This document shows, piece by piece, positions 35,012-44,222 of a DNA stretch of 64,000 nt. The notes under the pieces were generated by a model. It was not told the origin of the DNA. It did not search any database and saw nothing but the letters and a program-made list of their open reading frames with translations. The stretch's first letter is position 1; each line of letters begins with the position of its first letter. Source of the DNA: Streptomyces zagrosensis (GTDB lineage Bacteria; Actinomycetota; Actinomycetes; Streptomycetales; Streptomycetaceae); NCBI RefSeq assembly GCF_014203645.1, contig NZ_JACHJL010000005.1, forward strand, positions 310,001 through 374,000. The letters are read 5' to 3'. A program made the position numbers and the translations under genes.

Positions 35012-35464
35012 TCAGTCCTTCTTGCTCCGGTTATTGCTCCGGTCTTCGCTCCGGCTGCGGCGGCCACCGCGCCTGGCAGCTGGCACGGTCTTGCCCACGA
35101 CAACGGTTGCAGGGCCCTCGCCCTTACGCCCGATCGCCCTGCGCACCCCGTACCCGAAGGCGGCCACCTTGACCAGCGGGCCGCCGAAGGCCGACGAGAC
35201 GGTCGAGGACAGCGCCGAGGCGTTGGAGGTGACCTCCTGCACATCGGCCGCGATCGAGTCAACGCGGGCGAGTTGGCTGTTCGCCGAGCGCACCGTCGCT
35301 GACGCCTCGCTGAGTAGCGGAACGGCCTGGTCAGTGACGTCGGCCACCAGCTTGGTGGCCGCCTTGAGCGCCTGCGCGAGCCTCACCAGAGCGAGGGCGA
35401 GGAATGACACCAGGATCGCCCAGAAGACGGCCACGAGAATCCCGGCCACTTCTCCACCGGACAC
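35012..35464 (-). CDS. DUF948 family membrane protein
   Basis: Function unknown. The 150-residue product has one N-terminal membrane helix ([26 protein letters not shown]), then a long helix with the pattern of DUF948 proteins ([39 protein letters not shown]), and a basic Arg/Ser tail. The GTG at 35464 has GGGAG nine bases upstream; the open frame to 35557 has no support. It is the first gene of the DUF948-DUF6167-alaS-ruvX-mltG-aroE run. Related proteins may act as membrane-anchored, chemotaxis-receptor-like coiled coils; this is inference only. Confidence 0.82.
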   Translation of the reverse strand: MSGGEVAGILVAVFWAILVSFLALALVRLAQALKAATKLVADVTDQAVPLLSEASATVRSANSQLARVDSIAADVQEVTSNASALSSTVSSAFGGPLVKVAAFGYGVRRAIGRKGEGPATVVVGKTVPAARRGGRRSRSEDRSNNRSKKD

Positions 35465-35719
35465 GTCGCACCGCTCCCTGCTGATCTTCGACTGCGCAAT
35501 GGCTGGTCGATGGCTGGTCTTGGTCGTCACAGCCGCCACTTGCGGGCGGTGAGGCATCGCGGGCGCGGGCGGCAGGTACCGACCTTATCGCGCCGCGGCT
35601 CATCGGCCGTACCGCATTGTTCCGCACCGCAGACGGCCGCTCACGGGGGCGCCGAGGTGGCCGAGTGGCGCGCGGTGGGATTGTACGGCCCGCTTACCGC
35701 CCCGTACGCTCCGTGGTTT

Positions 35720-37999
35720 ATGCGACATGCTCCGCGCCACGGATCAGCACGGCCCGGCCCCTCCGCTCAGCCGGCCAAAAATGACGATCTTCCCGCCGAA
35801 CTCAGCCGGTTCATCGGCCGGTCAGGGGAGCTGGCCGAGCTCAGGCGGCTACTCTCCCGGACTCGGCTGGTGACCGTCACCGGTGCCGGCGGTATCGGTA
35901 AGTCACGGCTCGCACTGCGGGCCGCCAGGCGGATGCGGAATCGCTTCTGCGACGGCATATGGCTGGTTAACCTGGCCGAAGCGCCCACAACCGGAGCCCC
36001 CGAGGAGGCGCTGCTCGCGGCGCTCGGGCTGACGGCGGGCGTCGGGCAGCTGCCGCGCGATGTGCTGGCACGACGCCTCGCACGCGGTGAGACGCTGCTG
36101 GTGCTCGACGGATGTGAGCAGCTGACCGAGCGGTGCGCCGAGCTGGTGGCCGAGTTGCTGCGGCGTGCCCCCGGGCTGCGCGTGCTCGTAGCCAGCAGGC
36201 GCCCGCTGGACATCATCGGGGAACGGCTGCTGCCCCTTGGCCCGCTGCGCCTGCACCCCGACGCCGTGGATCTGTTCGCCGACCGGGCGTCGGCGGTGCT
36301 GCCCGGCTTCACCCCGGCCACCGGGCGCGAGGCGGTGAGCGAGGTGTGCCGGCGCCTTGACGGCATGCCGCTGGCCATCGAACTGGCTGCGGCACGGCTA
36401 CGGACGCTCTCGCTTGAGCAGGTGCTGCACCGCCTCGATGATCCGCTGAAGCTGCTGACCAGCAACGGCCACAGCACGCCTGACCGGCACCGGTCGCTGT
36501 CCACGGCCATCGGCTGGAGCCACGAGCTGTGCAGCTCTGGTGAACGTTTGCTGTGGTCGCGGTTGTCGGTGTTCGACGGGAACTTTGACTTAGACGCCGT
36601 CGAGTACGTGTGCTCGGGCGCCAGCCTGCCGGCCGACGAGGTGCTCGCCGCGCTCTCGGGGCTGATCACGCAATCCGTCGTGACCCGCGACGACCCGCCC
36701 GGGTGCACCGGCCAGGCCCGCTACCGGATGCTGCACCCGGTTCGCGCGTACGGTGCCAGATGGTTGGCGGAGCTGGGTGAGACCGACCGGCTGCGCAAGC
36801 GGCACCGCGACTGGTACTTGGGGTTGGCCACCTGGTGTGAGCTGGACTGGTTCAGCCTGCGACAGATCGAGGTGGCGCAGCGGATCGCCGCGGAGCTGCC
36901 GAATCTACGGCTCGCGCTGGAGTACAGCCTGGAGAGCCCGGACGACGCCCATATCGGCCAGTATCTGACCGGCTCACTGTGGTTCTACTGGGTTGGCTGC
37001 GGTCAACTCGCCGAGGGACAGCGCTGGCTGGATCGCGCGCTCGCGCTGGAGAGCGACCAGCCGGAGCCGCGCGCGAAGGCGCTGTGGGTGGCGGGCCTGA
37101 CGGCCGCGGCGCGCGGTGAGTCGGTAGCGGCGCTCACCGCGCTGCACGAATGCCGGGAGCTGGCGGAAGGTTGCGGCGATGAGAGCACGGCGGCGCTAGC
37201 CACTCAGATGCTCGGCGTGACCGCGCTCATCAACGACGACCTGCCGGGCGCGGTGGCCCTGCTGCGCGAGTGCCTTGAGCGCTACCGCGCCCGAGGCGAG
37301 CTCAACGCACTGGTCCTCCTCGCCCAGGTACTGCTCGCGCAGGCGCTGGCACTGGTGGGCGACGTGGAGGCGGCCCTGGCACTGGCCGAGGACGCCCGAC
37401 AGGTGGCGGCCGACAGCGGGGAGAGCTGGGTGCGCTCGTACGCCCTGTACGCGCTGGCCTCCGCACACGCCGAGCGCGGTGATGACCAACGCGCCCGGGA
37501 ACTGCTCGTGTCCTGCCTGGAGATCAAGCAGGAGTTCGGCGATGTGCTCGGCATGACGCTTGCCCTGGAACGACTGGCTCCGCTGGTGGTGCTCGACGCA
37601 CCGGAGTGGGCGGCCCGATTGCAGGGTGCCGCCGCCACCGGGTGGGGCGAGCTGGGAGGTGAACCGTTCCGCTCACGCCATCTGCGGGACCAACACGAGC
37701 GGTGCGCTGCACGGGCCCAGGGCATGCTCGGCGACGCGGGTTATGAGGCGGCGCGACGCGACGGACGGTGCGGTGGCCTGGATGCGGCGGTGGCGCAGGT
37801 GCTTGAACGGGGCCGCGGAAGGCCTGCCAGCCTGGTCGGGCAGGCGGGCGGGGTCGCCGGGCGGCCCTGGCCGCAGGAGGACCGGGCCAGCGAGAGCCGG
37901 GCCGCGGAGGAGTGGGCCGCGGGCGCGGCGGCGGCGCTGCGACGCAAACAGCCCGCGGGCCCCCCACCGGCCAAAGCCGACGAGGAGCCCGCGGACTGA
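35720..37999 (+). CDS. Stand-alone NB-ARC/TPR (STAND) ATPase, AfsR-like
   Basis: Probable signal-transduction ATPase with no recognised partner. The 759-residue product starts with a disordered basic segment, then has LSRFIGRSGELAELRRLL and Walker A VTGAGGIGKSRLAL (about residues 55-70), Walker B TLLVLDGCEQL, RRPL sensor-like LRVLVASRRPL and GLPLA-like DGMPLAIELAAARLRTLS. A winged-helix region and about six TPR-like helical repeats (residues about 380-650) follow, then an Ala/Arg/Gly-rich tail. It lacks the N-terminal SARP DNA-binding domain of AfsR and any LuxR helix-turn-helix at the C-terminus. The ATG at 35720 has no clear ribosome binding site; starts further upstream in the same frame are possible. 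It faces rpsD. Confidence 0.85.
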   Translation: MRHAPRHGSARPGPSAQPAKNDDLPAELSRFIGRSGELAELRRLLSRTRLVTVTGAGGIGKSRLALRAARRMRNRFCDGIWLVNLAEAPTTGAPEEALLAALGLTAGVGQLPRDVLARRLARGETLLVLDGCEQLTERCAELVAELLRRAPGLRVLVASRRPLDIIGERLLPLGPLRLHPDAVDLFADRASAVLPGFTPATGREAVSEVCRRLDGMPLAIELAAARLRTLSLEQVLHRLDDPLKLLTSNGHSTPDRHRSLSTAIGWSHELCSSGERLLWSRLSVFDGNFDLDAVEYVCSGASLPADEVLAALSGLITQSVVTRDDPPGCTGQARYRMLHPVRAYGARWLAELGETDRLRKRHRDWYLGLATWCELDWFSLRQIEVAQRIAAELPNLRLALEYSLESPDDAHIGQYLTGSLWFYWVGCGQLAEGQRWLDRALALESDQPEPRAKALWVAGLTAAARGESVAALTALHECRELAEGCGDESTAALATQMLGVTALINDDLPGAVALLRECLERYRARGELNALVLLAQVLLAQALALVGDVEAALALAEDARQVAADSGESWVRSYALYALASAHAERGDDQRARELLVSCLEIKQEFGDVLGMTLALERLAPLVVLDAPEWAARLQGAAATGWGELGGEPFRSRHLRDQHERCAARAQGMLGDAGYEAARRDGRCGGLDAAVAQVLERGRGRPASLVGQAGGVAGRPWPQEDRASESRAAEEWAAGAAAALRRKQPAGPPPAKADEEPAD

Positions 38000-38086
38000 G
38001 CGCGTACCTCCGCTGCGTGCACACGACGTGGTGTGCGGCGCACGGTGCCCCGCCTCGACGGGCGGGACGTGCCTACTGAGCTGGGC

Positions 38087-38698
38087 TTAGCGGGCGTAGT
38101 ACTCGACGACGAGCTGCTCGTCGCAGATGACCGGAATTTCCTTGCGGTTCGGGTCCCGGTCGAGGCGGAACGCGAGCGCCTTGAGGTTGACCTCAAGGTA
38201 GCGCGGCGTCTCACCGTCGGTGTCGTAACCACCCTCGCGGGCGACCTGGAAGGGGTGCTTCTCGCGGCTGCGCTCGCGAACCATCACCACGTCGCCCGGG
38301 CGGACGCAGAAGGACGGCTTATCGACCTTGCGGCCGTTGACCTCGATGTGACCGTGCACAACCATCTGCCGCGACTGGTAGACGGTCCGGGCGATGCCCG
38401 ACCGAAGGACGAGCGCGTCCAGGCGGCGCTCAAGCTCGATGATCAGGGCCTCGCCCGTCTTGCCATCGACCTTCCGAGCGCGGTCGTAGGCACGGGCCAT
38501 CTGACGCTCGCTGATGTCGTACTGCGCGCGCAGACGCTGCTTCTCAAGAAGTCGGACCTTGTAGTCGCTGTTCTGCTTGCGGCCACGGCCGTGCTCGCCT
38601 GGCGGGTAGGGGCGAGCTTCGAAGTACTTGACGGCCTTGGGGGTCAGCGCGATGCCGAGCGCACGCGACTTCTTGACCTTGGGACGCGACTGGTTCAC
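38087..38698 (-). CDS. rpsD: 30S ribosomal protein S4 (zinc-free type)
   Basis: Primary 16S rRNA-binding protein of the small subunit and part of the mRNA entry site. The 203-residue protein has the S4 RNA-binding domain (RRLDALVLRSGIARTVYQSRQMVVHGHIEVNGRKVD). The N-terminus (MNQSRPKVKKSRALGIALTP) has no CxxC zinc ribbon, so this is the C-minus form. It is a solitary S4 gene, away from the main ribosomal cluster, as in other Streptomyces. GTG start with GGAGG ten bases upstream. Its 55-bp upstream gap contains an iron box shared with a divergent gene. Confidence 0.97.
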   Translation of the reverse strand: MNQSRPKVKKSRALGIALTPKAVKYFEARPYPPGEHGRGRKQNSDYKVRLLEKQRLRAQYDISERQMARAYDRARKVDGKTGEALIIELERRLDALVLRSGIARTVYQSRQMVVHGHIEVNGRKVDKPSFCVRPGDVVMVRERSREKHPFQVAREGGYDTDGETPRYLEVNLKALAFRLDRDPNRKEIPVICDEQLVVEYYAR

Positions 38699-38720
38699 GT
38701 GGAACGAACCTCCGTGTAAG

Positions 38721-38739
38721 TTAGGTGAGGCTTACCTTA
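38721..38739. promoter_or_regulatory. Iron box (DmdR/IdeR operator)
   Basis: TTAGGTGAGGCTTACCTTA matches the Streptomyces DmdR iron box TTAGGTTAGGCTCACCTAA at 16 of 19 positions. It lies 15 bases upstream of the ATG of the DUF2470 gene, directly before its GGAGG, and 23 bases upstream of the rpsD start on the other strand. Binding of the iron-loaded repressor here would block transcription of at least the DUF2470 gene when iron is plentiful. Confidence 0.75.
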
Positions 38740-38753
38740 GCGGAGGAGAACGC

Positions 38754-39722
38754 ATGTTTCGACCTGGGAGCCCCATGCCCAGCCCTGCGCAGACCGCGGA
38801 GTCAGACGACTCCGGGCCCAACGGAACTGAGGTGGGTCAGCCGCGCCCCGCGGAAGACGCCCGGCAGCCCATGGCAGCCGAGCGCGTACGAACCCTCGTA
38901 GAGGGCAAGGCTACGGCTTCTCTCGCGATTCCTGGAATCGACGAGTCCGAGGAGTTCGACGCGGGCGCCCCGACCGCACGCACTGTTACCCCCGATGGAG
39001 ACGTGCTACTGCTGGTCCCTGGCGGCTCTCCGGCCGCCAGAGCCGCCATGTACGCCCAGGACGACGACCTCGCCTGCGTGATGGAAATCACAGACGTGGC
39101 ACCTGTCTCGGTGCCCTATCGCGTGCGCGGGCGCGCCTGGATCGCGGGCTGGCTGACTCCGGTACGCAACGAAGAGCGGGCCGCCTGCGCGATGCTACTC
39201 GCCGAACGGCATCCGGTCGGCGAGATCCTTGGCATGGACGACGCGCTACGCCCCGCCACGGTGGAGCAGCCAGCCGGCCGGCCCGCGTGGGCACTGTTGC
39301 GCCTTGAGGTCGGCGAGGCGTGTGTGGACGATTTGTGGGGCGCCGAGGGCGTCGAGCCGGACGCGTTTGCCGAGGCGTCTGCCGATCCGCTGGTGGCCCA
39401 TGAGGCCGATCTCCTCCAACACTTGCATTCCGCGCACAGCGAGCAGGTACATGCCCTGTGCGCTCTGCTCGGTGAGCGCGCCAGCGGCCGTTGTGGTGCG
39501 GCGCGCGAGCCGGGTGGGCAACCGTCGGGCGAGGGCTGTGCGGCGCCCGGACGCGCCGTGCGCGCCGTCCCCGTCTCCCTCACCCGCTTCGGTCTGCGCG
39601 TTCGCTTCACCGATACCGCCGACCGCTCCTTCGACGCGCGCTTCGACTTCCCGGAACCGGTGAGCGACGTGGTGGAACTACGACGTGCGATGCACGGCCT
39701 CTTCGAGGCGGCGGCCGAGTAG
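38754..39722 (+). CDS. DUF2470 domain protein, HugZ-like, candidate haem/iron gene
   Basis: Likely a haem-utilisation or split-barrel flavin-like protein; not proven. The 322-residue product has a disordered acidic N-terminus, a split-barrel (pyridoxamine-phosphate-oxidase-like) middle (TARTVTPDGDVLLLVP, VMEITDVAPVSVPYRVRGRAWIAGWL) and a C-terminal DUF2470 domain (DLLQHLHSAHSEQVHALCALL, then VSLTRFGLRVRFTD..DRSFDARFDFPEPV). DUF2470 is the C-terminal domain of HugZ-type haem oxygenases. The ATG has GGAGGAG five bases upstream. The iron box immediately before the ribosome binding site supports a role in iron or haem handling. It is divergent from rpsD and convergent with rarA. Confidence 0.85.
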   Translation: MFRPGSPMPSPAQTAESDDSGPNGTEVGQPRPAEDARQPMAAERVRTLVEGKATASLAIPGIDESEEFDAGAPTARTVTPDGDVLLLVPGGSPAARAAMYAQDDDLACVMEITDVAPVSVPYRVRGRAWIAGWLTPVRNEERAACAMLLAERHPVGEILGMDDALRPATVEQPAGRPAWALLRLEVGEACVDDLWGAEGVEPDAFAEASADPLVAHEADLLQHLHSAHSEQVHALCALLGERASGRCGAAREPGGQPSGEGCAAPGRAVRAVPVSLTRFGLRVRFTDTADRSFDARFDFPEPVSDVVELRRAMHGLFEAAAE

Positions 39723-39972
39723 ACGCTGCGGCGGCAGTCGAGCAGGCACTGCGGCAGCAGCCGAGTAACCCGCCTCCCGCAGGCCGGTTGCACGCTTTCG
39801 GGTGGTCCTGCTCGCCACCGTTGACGCCGGCTCCGACGCCTTAAACCGTCCGGCCGGGGCCCCGATCCTCAACTACCCGACCCATCACGGGAGTTGGGCC
39901 AGCAAAGCACCATGAGGCTCGCGTCCTACGGAAGTCGGCACCGATGCCCCATCCCGTTTCGCCTCGACTCGG

Positions 39973-41394
39973 CTAGCTCTGGTCGCCGCTCTTGTGCGAC
40001 TCTCCGTCCCCGCTGTACCCGCCGTCCCGCGGCGCCTGCGGTGGCGGGTCGCCGCGCAGCCGGGCTCGGACACGTTCCACGACATCCGCGTAGCGTGCCT
40101 CCGCCCCGTATCGCGTCGGCTCGTAGTACCGCTTGCCGTGCACCGCGTCAGGCGCGTACTGCTGGGCGGCGATCCCGCCTGGCAGGTCGTGCGGGTAGAG
40201 GTAACCCTGGGCGTGGCCGAGCTTTTGCGCTCCCTTGTAGTGCCCGTCTCGCAGGTGGGGCGGCACCGGGCCGGCGAGCCCGGCCCGGACGTCCGCGAGC
40301 GCCGCGTCGATGGCCAGGTATGCGGCGTTGGACTTGGGTGCCAGCGCCAGCGCCACCGCGACCTGGCCGAGCACGATGCGGGCCTCGGGATAGCCGATCA
40401 GGGCGACCGCCTGCGCGGCGGCCACCGCCGTCTGGAGCGCCGTTGGGTCGGCCATGCCGATGTCCTCGCTGGCCGAGATCATCAACCGCCTGGCGATGAA
40501 CCTCGGGTCCTCGCCCGCTTCGATCATGCGGGCCAGGTAGTGCAGGGTCGCGTCTACGTCGGAGCCGCGGATGGACTTGATGAGCGCGCTGGCAATGTCG
40601 TAGTGCTGGTCACCGTTGCGGTCGTACGTCACCGCCGCCCGGTCCACCGCTTCTTCCAGCGTCCCCAGGGTGATCTCCGGTTCGCCCTTGGCTATCGCGG
40701 AGCCCGCGCCCGCTTCCAGCGCCGTGAGCGCCCGTCTGGCGTCGCCGCCGGCGATCCGCAGCAGATGTGCCTCGGTATCGGCGGGCAGTTGCACGGCGTT
40801 GCCGAGTCCCCGCTCGGCGGTCAGCGCGCGGTGGAGCAGGGCCCGTAGGTCATCCTCGGCGAGCGGCTCCAGGGTGAGGAGCAGCGAGCGGGACAGCAGG
40901 GGAGAGATGATCGAGAAATACGGGTTCTCCGTGGTGGCCGCGATCAGGGTGACCCAGCGGTTCTCCACGGCGGGCAGCAGTGAGTCCTGCTGGGCCTTGC
41001 TGAAGCGGTGGATCTCGTCCAGGAAGAGCACGGTCTCGCGGGCGTACGCACCCGAGGTGCGGCGGGCGCCTTCAATGACGGCGCGCACCTCTTTGACCCC
41101 GGCGGTGATCGCCGACAACTCGACGAAGCGCTTTTGGGTGGCCTGGCTCACCACGTAGGCCAGCGTGGTCTTTCCGGTGCCGGGCGGGCCCCACAAGATG
41201 ACGGAGGACGGCCCGGCCGGGCCGCCGCTGCCCTCGCCGACGAGCCTGCGCAGGGGTGAACCGGGACGCAGCACATGTTGCTGCCCCACGACTTCATCCA
41301 GGGTGCGCGGGCGCATTCGGACGGCCAGCGGGCTGCTGGCCGGGTCCTTCTGCTGGCGCTCATCGGCCGCGGCGGTGAACAGGTCTGGCTCCAC
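39973..41394 (-). CDS. rarA: Replication-associated recombination protein A (RarA/MgsA)
   Basis: AAA+ ATPase that acts at stalled replication forks; related to clamp-loader proteins. The 473-residue product has [17 protein letters not shown], Walker [15 protein letters not shown], Walker [18 protein letters not shown], sensor 1 [12 protein letters not shown], and the C-terminal tetramerisation part ([69 protein letters not shown]). GTG start. It is separated from the VKOR gene by a hairpin and by 129 bases. Confidence 0.95.
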   Translation of the reverse strand: MEPDLFTAAADERQQKDPASSPLAVRMRPRTLDEVVGQQHVLRPGSPLRRLVGEGSGGPAGPSSVILWGPPGTGKTTLAYVVSQATQKRFVELSAITAGVKEVRAVIEGARRTSGAYARETVLFLDEIHRFSKAQQDSLLPAVENRWVTLIAATTENPYFSIISPLLSRSLLLTLEPLAEDDLRALLHRALTAERGLGNAVQLPADTEAHLLRIAGGDARRALTALEAGAGSAIAKGEPEITLGTLEEAVDRAAVTYDRNGDQHYDIASALIKSIRGSDVDATLHYLARMIEAGEDPRFIARRLMISASEDIGMADPTALQTAVAAAQAVALIGYPEARIVLGQVAVALALAPKSNAAYLAIDAALADVRAGLAGPVPPHLRDGHYKGAQKLGHAQGYLYPHDLPGGIAAQQYAPDAVHGKRYYEPTRYGAEARYADVVERVRARLRGDPPPQAPRDGGYSGDGESHKSGDQS

Positions 41395-41435
41395 GCAGAA
41401 AGCCTATGCCACCGCACTGACAACGACTGCGGATC

Positions 41436-41466
41436 GCGCCGGCGGCCGGCTCGCGCCCGCCGGCGC
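41436..41466 (-). terminator. Hairpin after the VKOR gene
   Basis: Perfect 10-bp GC stem (41436-41445 with 41457-41466) and an eleven-base loop, 57 bases beyond the VKOR stop and before the rarA start. There is no U-tract. Confidence 0.5.
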
Positions 41467-41523
41467 CCTAGTGATCGGACGCAAAGCCTCGCCCGATGGT
41501 GCTCAGCGCCGAGCCGGTCAAGG

Positions 41524-42216
41524 TCAGGCCCAGAGCTGGCTCTTCCACTTGGTGAGGATCAGCATGGCGATGGCGCCCATCCACAGCACCGGAACCACCC
41601 AGTGAAATTCCAGGAGTCCGCGCTTGAGGCCATCGGGGGCAGGCAGGAAACCATGCTTGAGGTTGAAGCCGGTGACGTAGCAGAACATCACGATGGTGGC
41701 GGCCCAGGCCAGGCAGCACCACAGGCACAACGCGCCGATGTCGTACAGCGACTGGTACTGCAACCAGGTGCAGAACACGACGCCGAACAGACAGCCCGCA
41801 TTGAACGTGAGCCAGTACCAGCGCGGAAAGCGGGCACCGGCTAGGAGGGACACGCCTACGCAGATGACGATGCCGTAGGCAATCAGGCCGAGCATGGGGT
41901 TCGGGAACCCGAACGCCTCGGCCTGATCGCTCTCCATGATGCTGCCGCAGGAGACGATCGGGTTGATGCTACAGCCCGGGCTGTAGACCTTCCCCTCGGC
42001 CTTGTACTCCAGGATGTGGTTCTTGTCGAGGGTGATGATCCAGGCGGCCAGCAGCCCCGCGGCGCCGGTGAGGATGAGCAACCAGGCGAAGATCCGGCCG
42101 CCGCCAACGGCGCCGCCGGTGGAGGTGTGCTCCGCGTCCCCGTCTGTATCAGAACGGTGAAGTGCCGAAGTCGTCATAGCGCCATTCGTCTCGTCAGTTG
42201 GACATAGCCCGGTCAT
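41524..42216 (-). CDS. Vitamin K epoxide reductase family protein
   Basis: Membrane quinone-linked oxidase that re-oxidises a DsbA-like thioredoxin to drive disulfide formation outside the cell, a role known for actinobacterial VKOR. The 230-residue protein has about five membrane helices. It carries the quinone-facing region NPIVSCGSIMESDQAEAFGFPNPMLGL, with the conserved Cys and Ser, and the active-site CxxC in GALCLWCCLAW. The first ATG has AGGAG eleven bases upstream; the ATG at 42177 is an alternative. It lies 21 bases downstream of hisS, with no fused thioredoxin domain and no dsbA gene next to it. Confidence 0.92.
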   Translation of the reverse strand: MTGLCPTDETNGAMTTSALHRSDTDGDAEHTSTGGAVGGGRIFAWLLILTGAAGLLAAWIITLDKNHILEYKAEGKVYSPGCSINPIVSCGSIMESDQAEAFGFPNPMLGLIAYGIVICVGVSLLAGARFPRWYWLTFNAGCLFGVVFCTWLQYQSLYDIGALCLWCCLAWAATIVMFCYVTGFNLKHGFLPAPDGLKRGLLEFHWVVPVLWMGAIAMLILTKWKSQLWA

Positions 42217-42237
42217 TGTGCACCAGGCTCCTGTGAA

Positions 42238-43515
42238 TCAACTCCGCTGAGCGCTGAGTTCGTCCACAACGGCGTCCAGGGCCACGGATTTTTGCTCCCC
42301 GCTCTCCAGGTCCTTTACCTGCACGACGCCATCGGCGAGGTCCCGTTCCCCGGCGAGTAGGGCGAACCTGGCACCGGAGCGGTTGGCTGACTTCATCGCG
42401 TTCTTCAAGCCCTTGCCGCCGAAGGCGAAATCGGTACCGACCCCGGCCCGGCGCAACGCCGTGACCAGGCCAAAGAGTACGCCTCTGGCCTCCTCGCCAA
42501 GAGGCACCGCGTACACCTCGGTGGCGGCGGGCAGCGCCAGTTCGACGCCTTCGGCCCGCAGCGCGAGCACCGTACGGTCCACGCCGAGCGCCCAGCCGAC
42601 CGAGGGCAGCGCGGGCCCGCCGATCATCTCGGACAGTCCGTCGTAGCGCCCGCCGCCACCCACCGCGGACTGCGAGCCGAGCCCGTCGTGAACGAACTCG
42701 AAAGTGGTACGCGTGTAGTAGTCAAGGCCACGCACCAGCCGCTCGTCGTCCTCGAACTCGATGCCCGCCGCGGTGAGCAGCACCCGCACCCGCTCGTGGT
42801 ACTCCTTGCACGCCTCGCACAGGTGGTCACGGAGCAGGGGGGCCCCCGTGAGCTGCTTCTGCACGGCTTCCCGCTTGTCGTCGAGCACCCGCAGCGGGTT
42901 GATCTCGATTCGGCGCCGGGTCTCGTCGTCAAGGTCGAGTGCGCGCAGGAAGTCCTGGAGCGCCGCGCGGTAGGCGGGGCGGCACTCCTTGTCACCCAGC
43001 GAGTTCAACAGGATGCGGAACTCCCGCAGCCCTAGCGACCGGTAGGCGTCCACGGCCAAAATGATCAGCTCGGCGTCGAGCGCCGGGTCCTCGGCGCCGA
43101 TCGCCTCGGCGCCGATCTGCGAGAAGTGCCGGTACCGACCCGCCTGCGGACGCTCGTACCGGTAGTACGAACCCGAATACCAGAGCTTGACCGGCAGGTT
43201 CCCGGCCTTGTGGAGGTTGCGCTCCAGTGCGGCGCGAAGCACGGATGCGGTGCCCTCGGGGCGCAGCGCGAGTTCCGTACCGCCCTTGGTGGTGAGGGTG
43301 TACATCTCCTTGGACACGATGTCGGTGGACTCGCCGACGCCGCGGGAGAAGAGTTCGACGTGCTCGAAGCCGGGAGTCTCGATGTAGCCGTAGCCGGCGC
43401 GGCGCAGTGGGGCGGCGAGTGCCTCGCGGACCGCGAGGAATGTCGCGGAGTCCGGCGGGGTCAGGTCGTACGTGCCCTTGGGGGCAGCGAAAGCGTTCAC
43501 GGGGTAAATCGTCAC
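42238..43515 (-). CDS. hisS: Histidyl-tRNA synthetase
   Basis: Charges tRNA-His. The 425-residue class II synthetase has [21 protein letters not shown], motif 2 [26 protein letters not shown], the histidine-A signature [16 protein letters not shown], and [15 protein letters not shown] in motif 3, followed by the anticodon-binding domain. The GTG at 43515 overlaps the stop of the upstream hydrolase gene as GTGA; a second GTG at 43500 would remove five residues. A longer open frame to 43659 lies inside the hydrolase gene. It is followed by the VKOR gene. Confidence 0.95.
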   Translation of the reverse strand: MTIYPVNAFAAPKGTYDLTPPDSATFLAVREALAAPLRRAGYGYIETPGFEHVELFSRGVGESTDIVSKEMYTLTTKGGTELALRPEGTASVLRAALERNLHKAGNLPVKLWYSGSYYRYERPQAGRYRHFSQIGAEAIGAEDPALDAELIILAVDAYRSLGLREFRILLNSLGDKECRPAYRAALQDFLRALDLDDETRRRIEINPLRVLDDKREAVQKQLTGAPLLRDHLCEACKEYHERVRVLLTAAGIEFEDDERLVRGLDYYTRTTFEFVHDGLGSQSAVGGGGRYDGLSEMIGGPALPSVGWALGVDRTVLALRAEGVELALPAATEVYAVPLGEEARGVLFGLVTALRRAGVGTDFAFGGKGLKNAMKSANRSGARFALLAGERDLADGVVQVKDLESGEQKSVALDAVVDELSAQRS

Positions 43516-44222
43516 ATTCCTCGTCGCGGGGCGGAACTGCCGCCTCCGAGGCCAGCGGCCACCTGCCGCAGATACGGGTTGGTGGCGCGTTCTTGGCCGA
43601 TGCTGGTCTGGGGGCCGTGGCCGGACAGCACCACGGTCGAGTCGTTGAGCGGCAGGCACACGCGGGCCAGCGACTCAAGGATCTCGGCGTGATCGCCGCC
43701 GGGTAGGTCGGTGCGTCCGATGGAGCCGGCGAAGAGCAGATCGCCCGAGAAGAACACCGGCGGGATGTCGGCGCTCTCGGGCAGCCCGAAGGTCACCGAC
43801 CCCTTGGTATGCCCAGGGGCGTGCGCGACGGAAAGCTCCAGCCCGGCGAGGTTCAGTCGCGCGCCGTCCGTGAGCTCCTTGACGTCGTCGGGCTCCCCGA
43901 CGGTCAGCTCCCCCATCAGCGGCATCCCAATCGAGCGGCCGATGGCCTTCTCCGGGTCGCTCATCATGTAGCGGTCCGCCGGATGAATCCAGGCGGGCAC
44001 ATCGTGCGCGCCACACACGGGAACCACCGAGGCAACATGGTCGATGTGGCCATGCGTAAGGATGACGGCCACGGGCTTGAGCCGATGCTTGGCGATGGCC
44101 TCTTCGACGCCCTGGGTGGCCTGGTGGCCCGGGTCGATGATCACGCACTCCTCGCCGGCGGCGGGGGCGACCAGGTAGCAGTTGGTCCCCCAGGCCCCGG
44201 CAGGGAACCCAGCAATGAGCAC
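43512..44222 (-). CDS. Metallo-beta-lactamase-fold hydrolase (glyoxalase II-like)
   Basis: Zinc hydrolase, possibly acting on thioesters such as S-acyl-mycothiol; the substrate is not shown by the sequence. The 236-residue protein has the full metal motif [12 protein letters not shown] (HxHxDH), the later His in [14 protein letters not shown], the Asp in [20 protein letters not shown] and the last His in [14 protein letters not shown]. It lacks the glyoxalase II C-terminal domain of plants and E. coli. Its stop overlaps hisS, and this pairing is standard in actinobacteria. Confidence 0.93.
   Translation of the reverse strand: MLIAGFPAGAWGTNCYLVAPAAGEECVIIDPGHQATQGVEEAIAKHRLKPVAVILTHGHIDHVASVVPVCGAHDVPAWIHPADRYMMSDPEKAIGRSIGMPLMGELTVGEPDDVKELTDGARLNLAGLELSVAHAPGHTKGSVTFGLPESADIPPVFFSGDLLFAGSIGRTDLPGGDHAEILESLARVCLPLNDSTVVLSGHGPQTSIGQERATNPYLRQVAAGLGGGSSAPRRGM

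Noticed and set aside
39723..39972. Possible small gene between the DUF2470 gene and rarA
   Set aside because: Short frames on both strands lack ribosome binding sites and any recognisable motif; the 250-base gap is taken as the convergent 3' ends of two genes.
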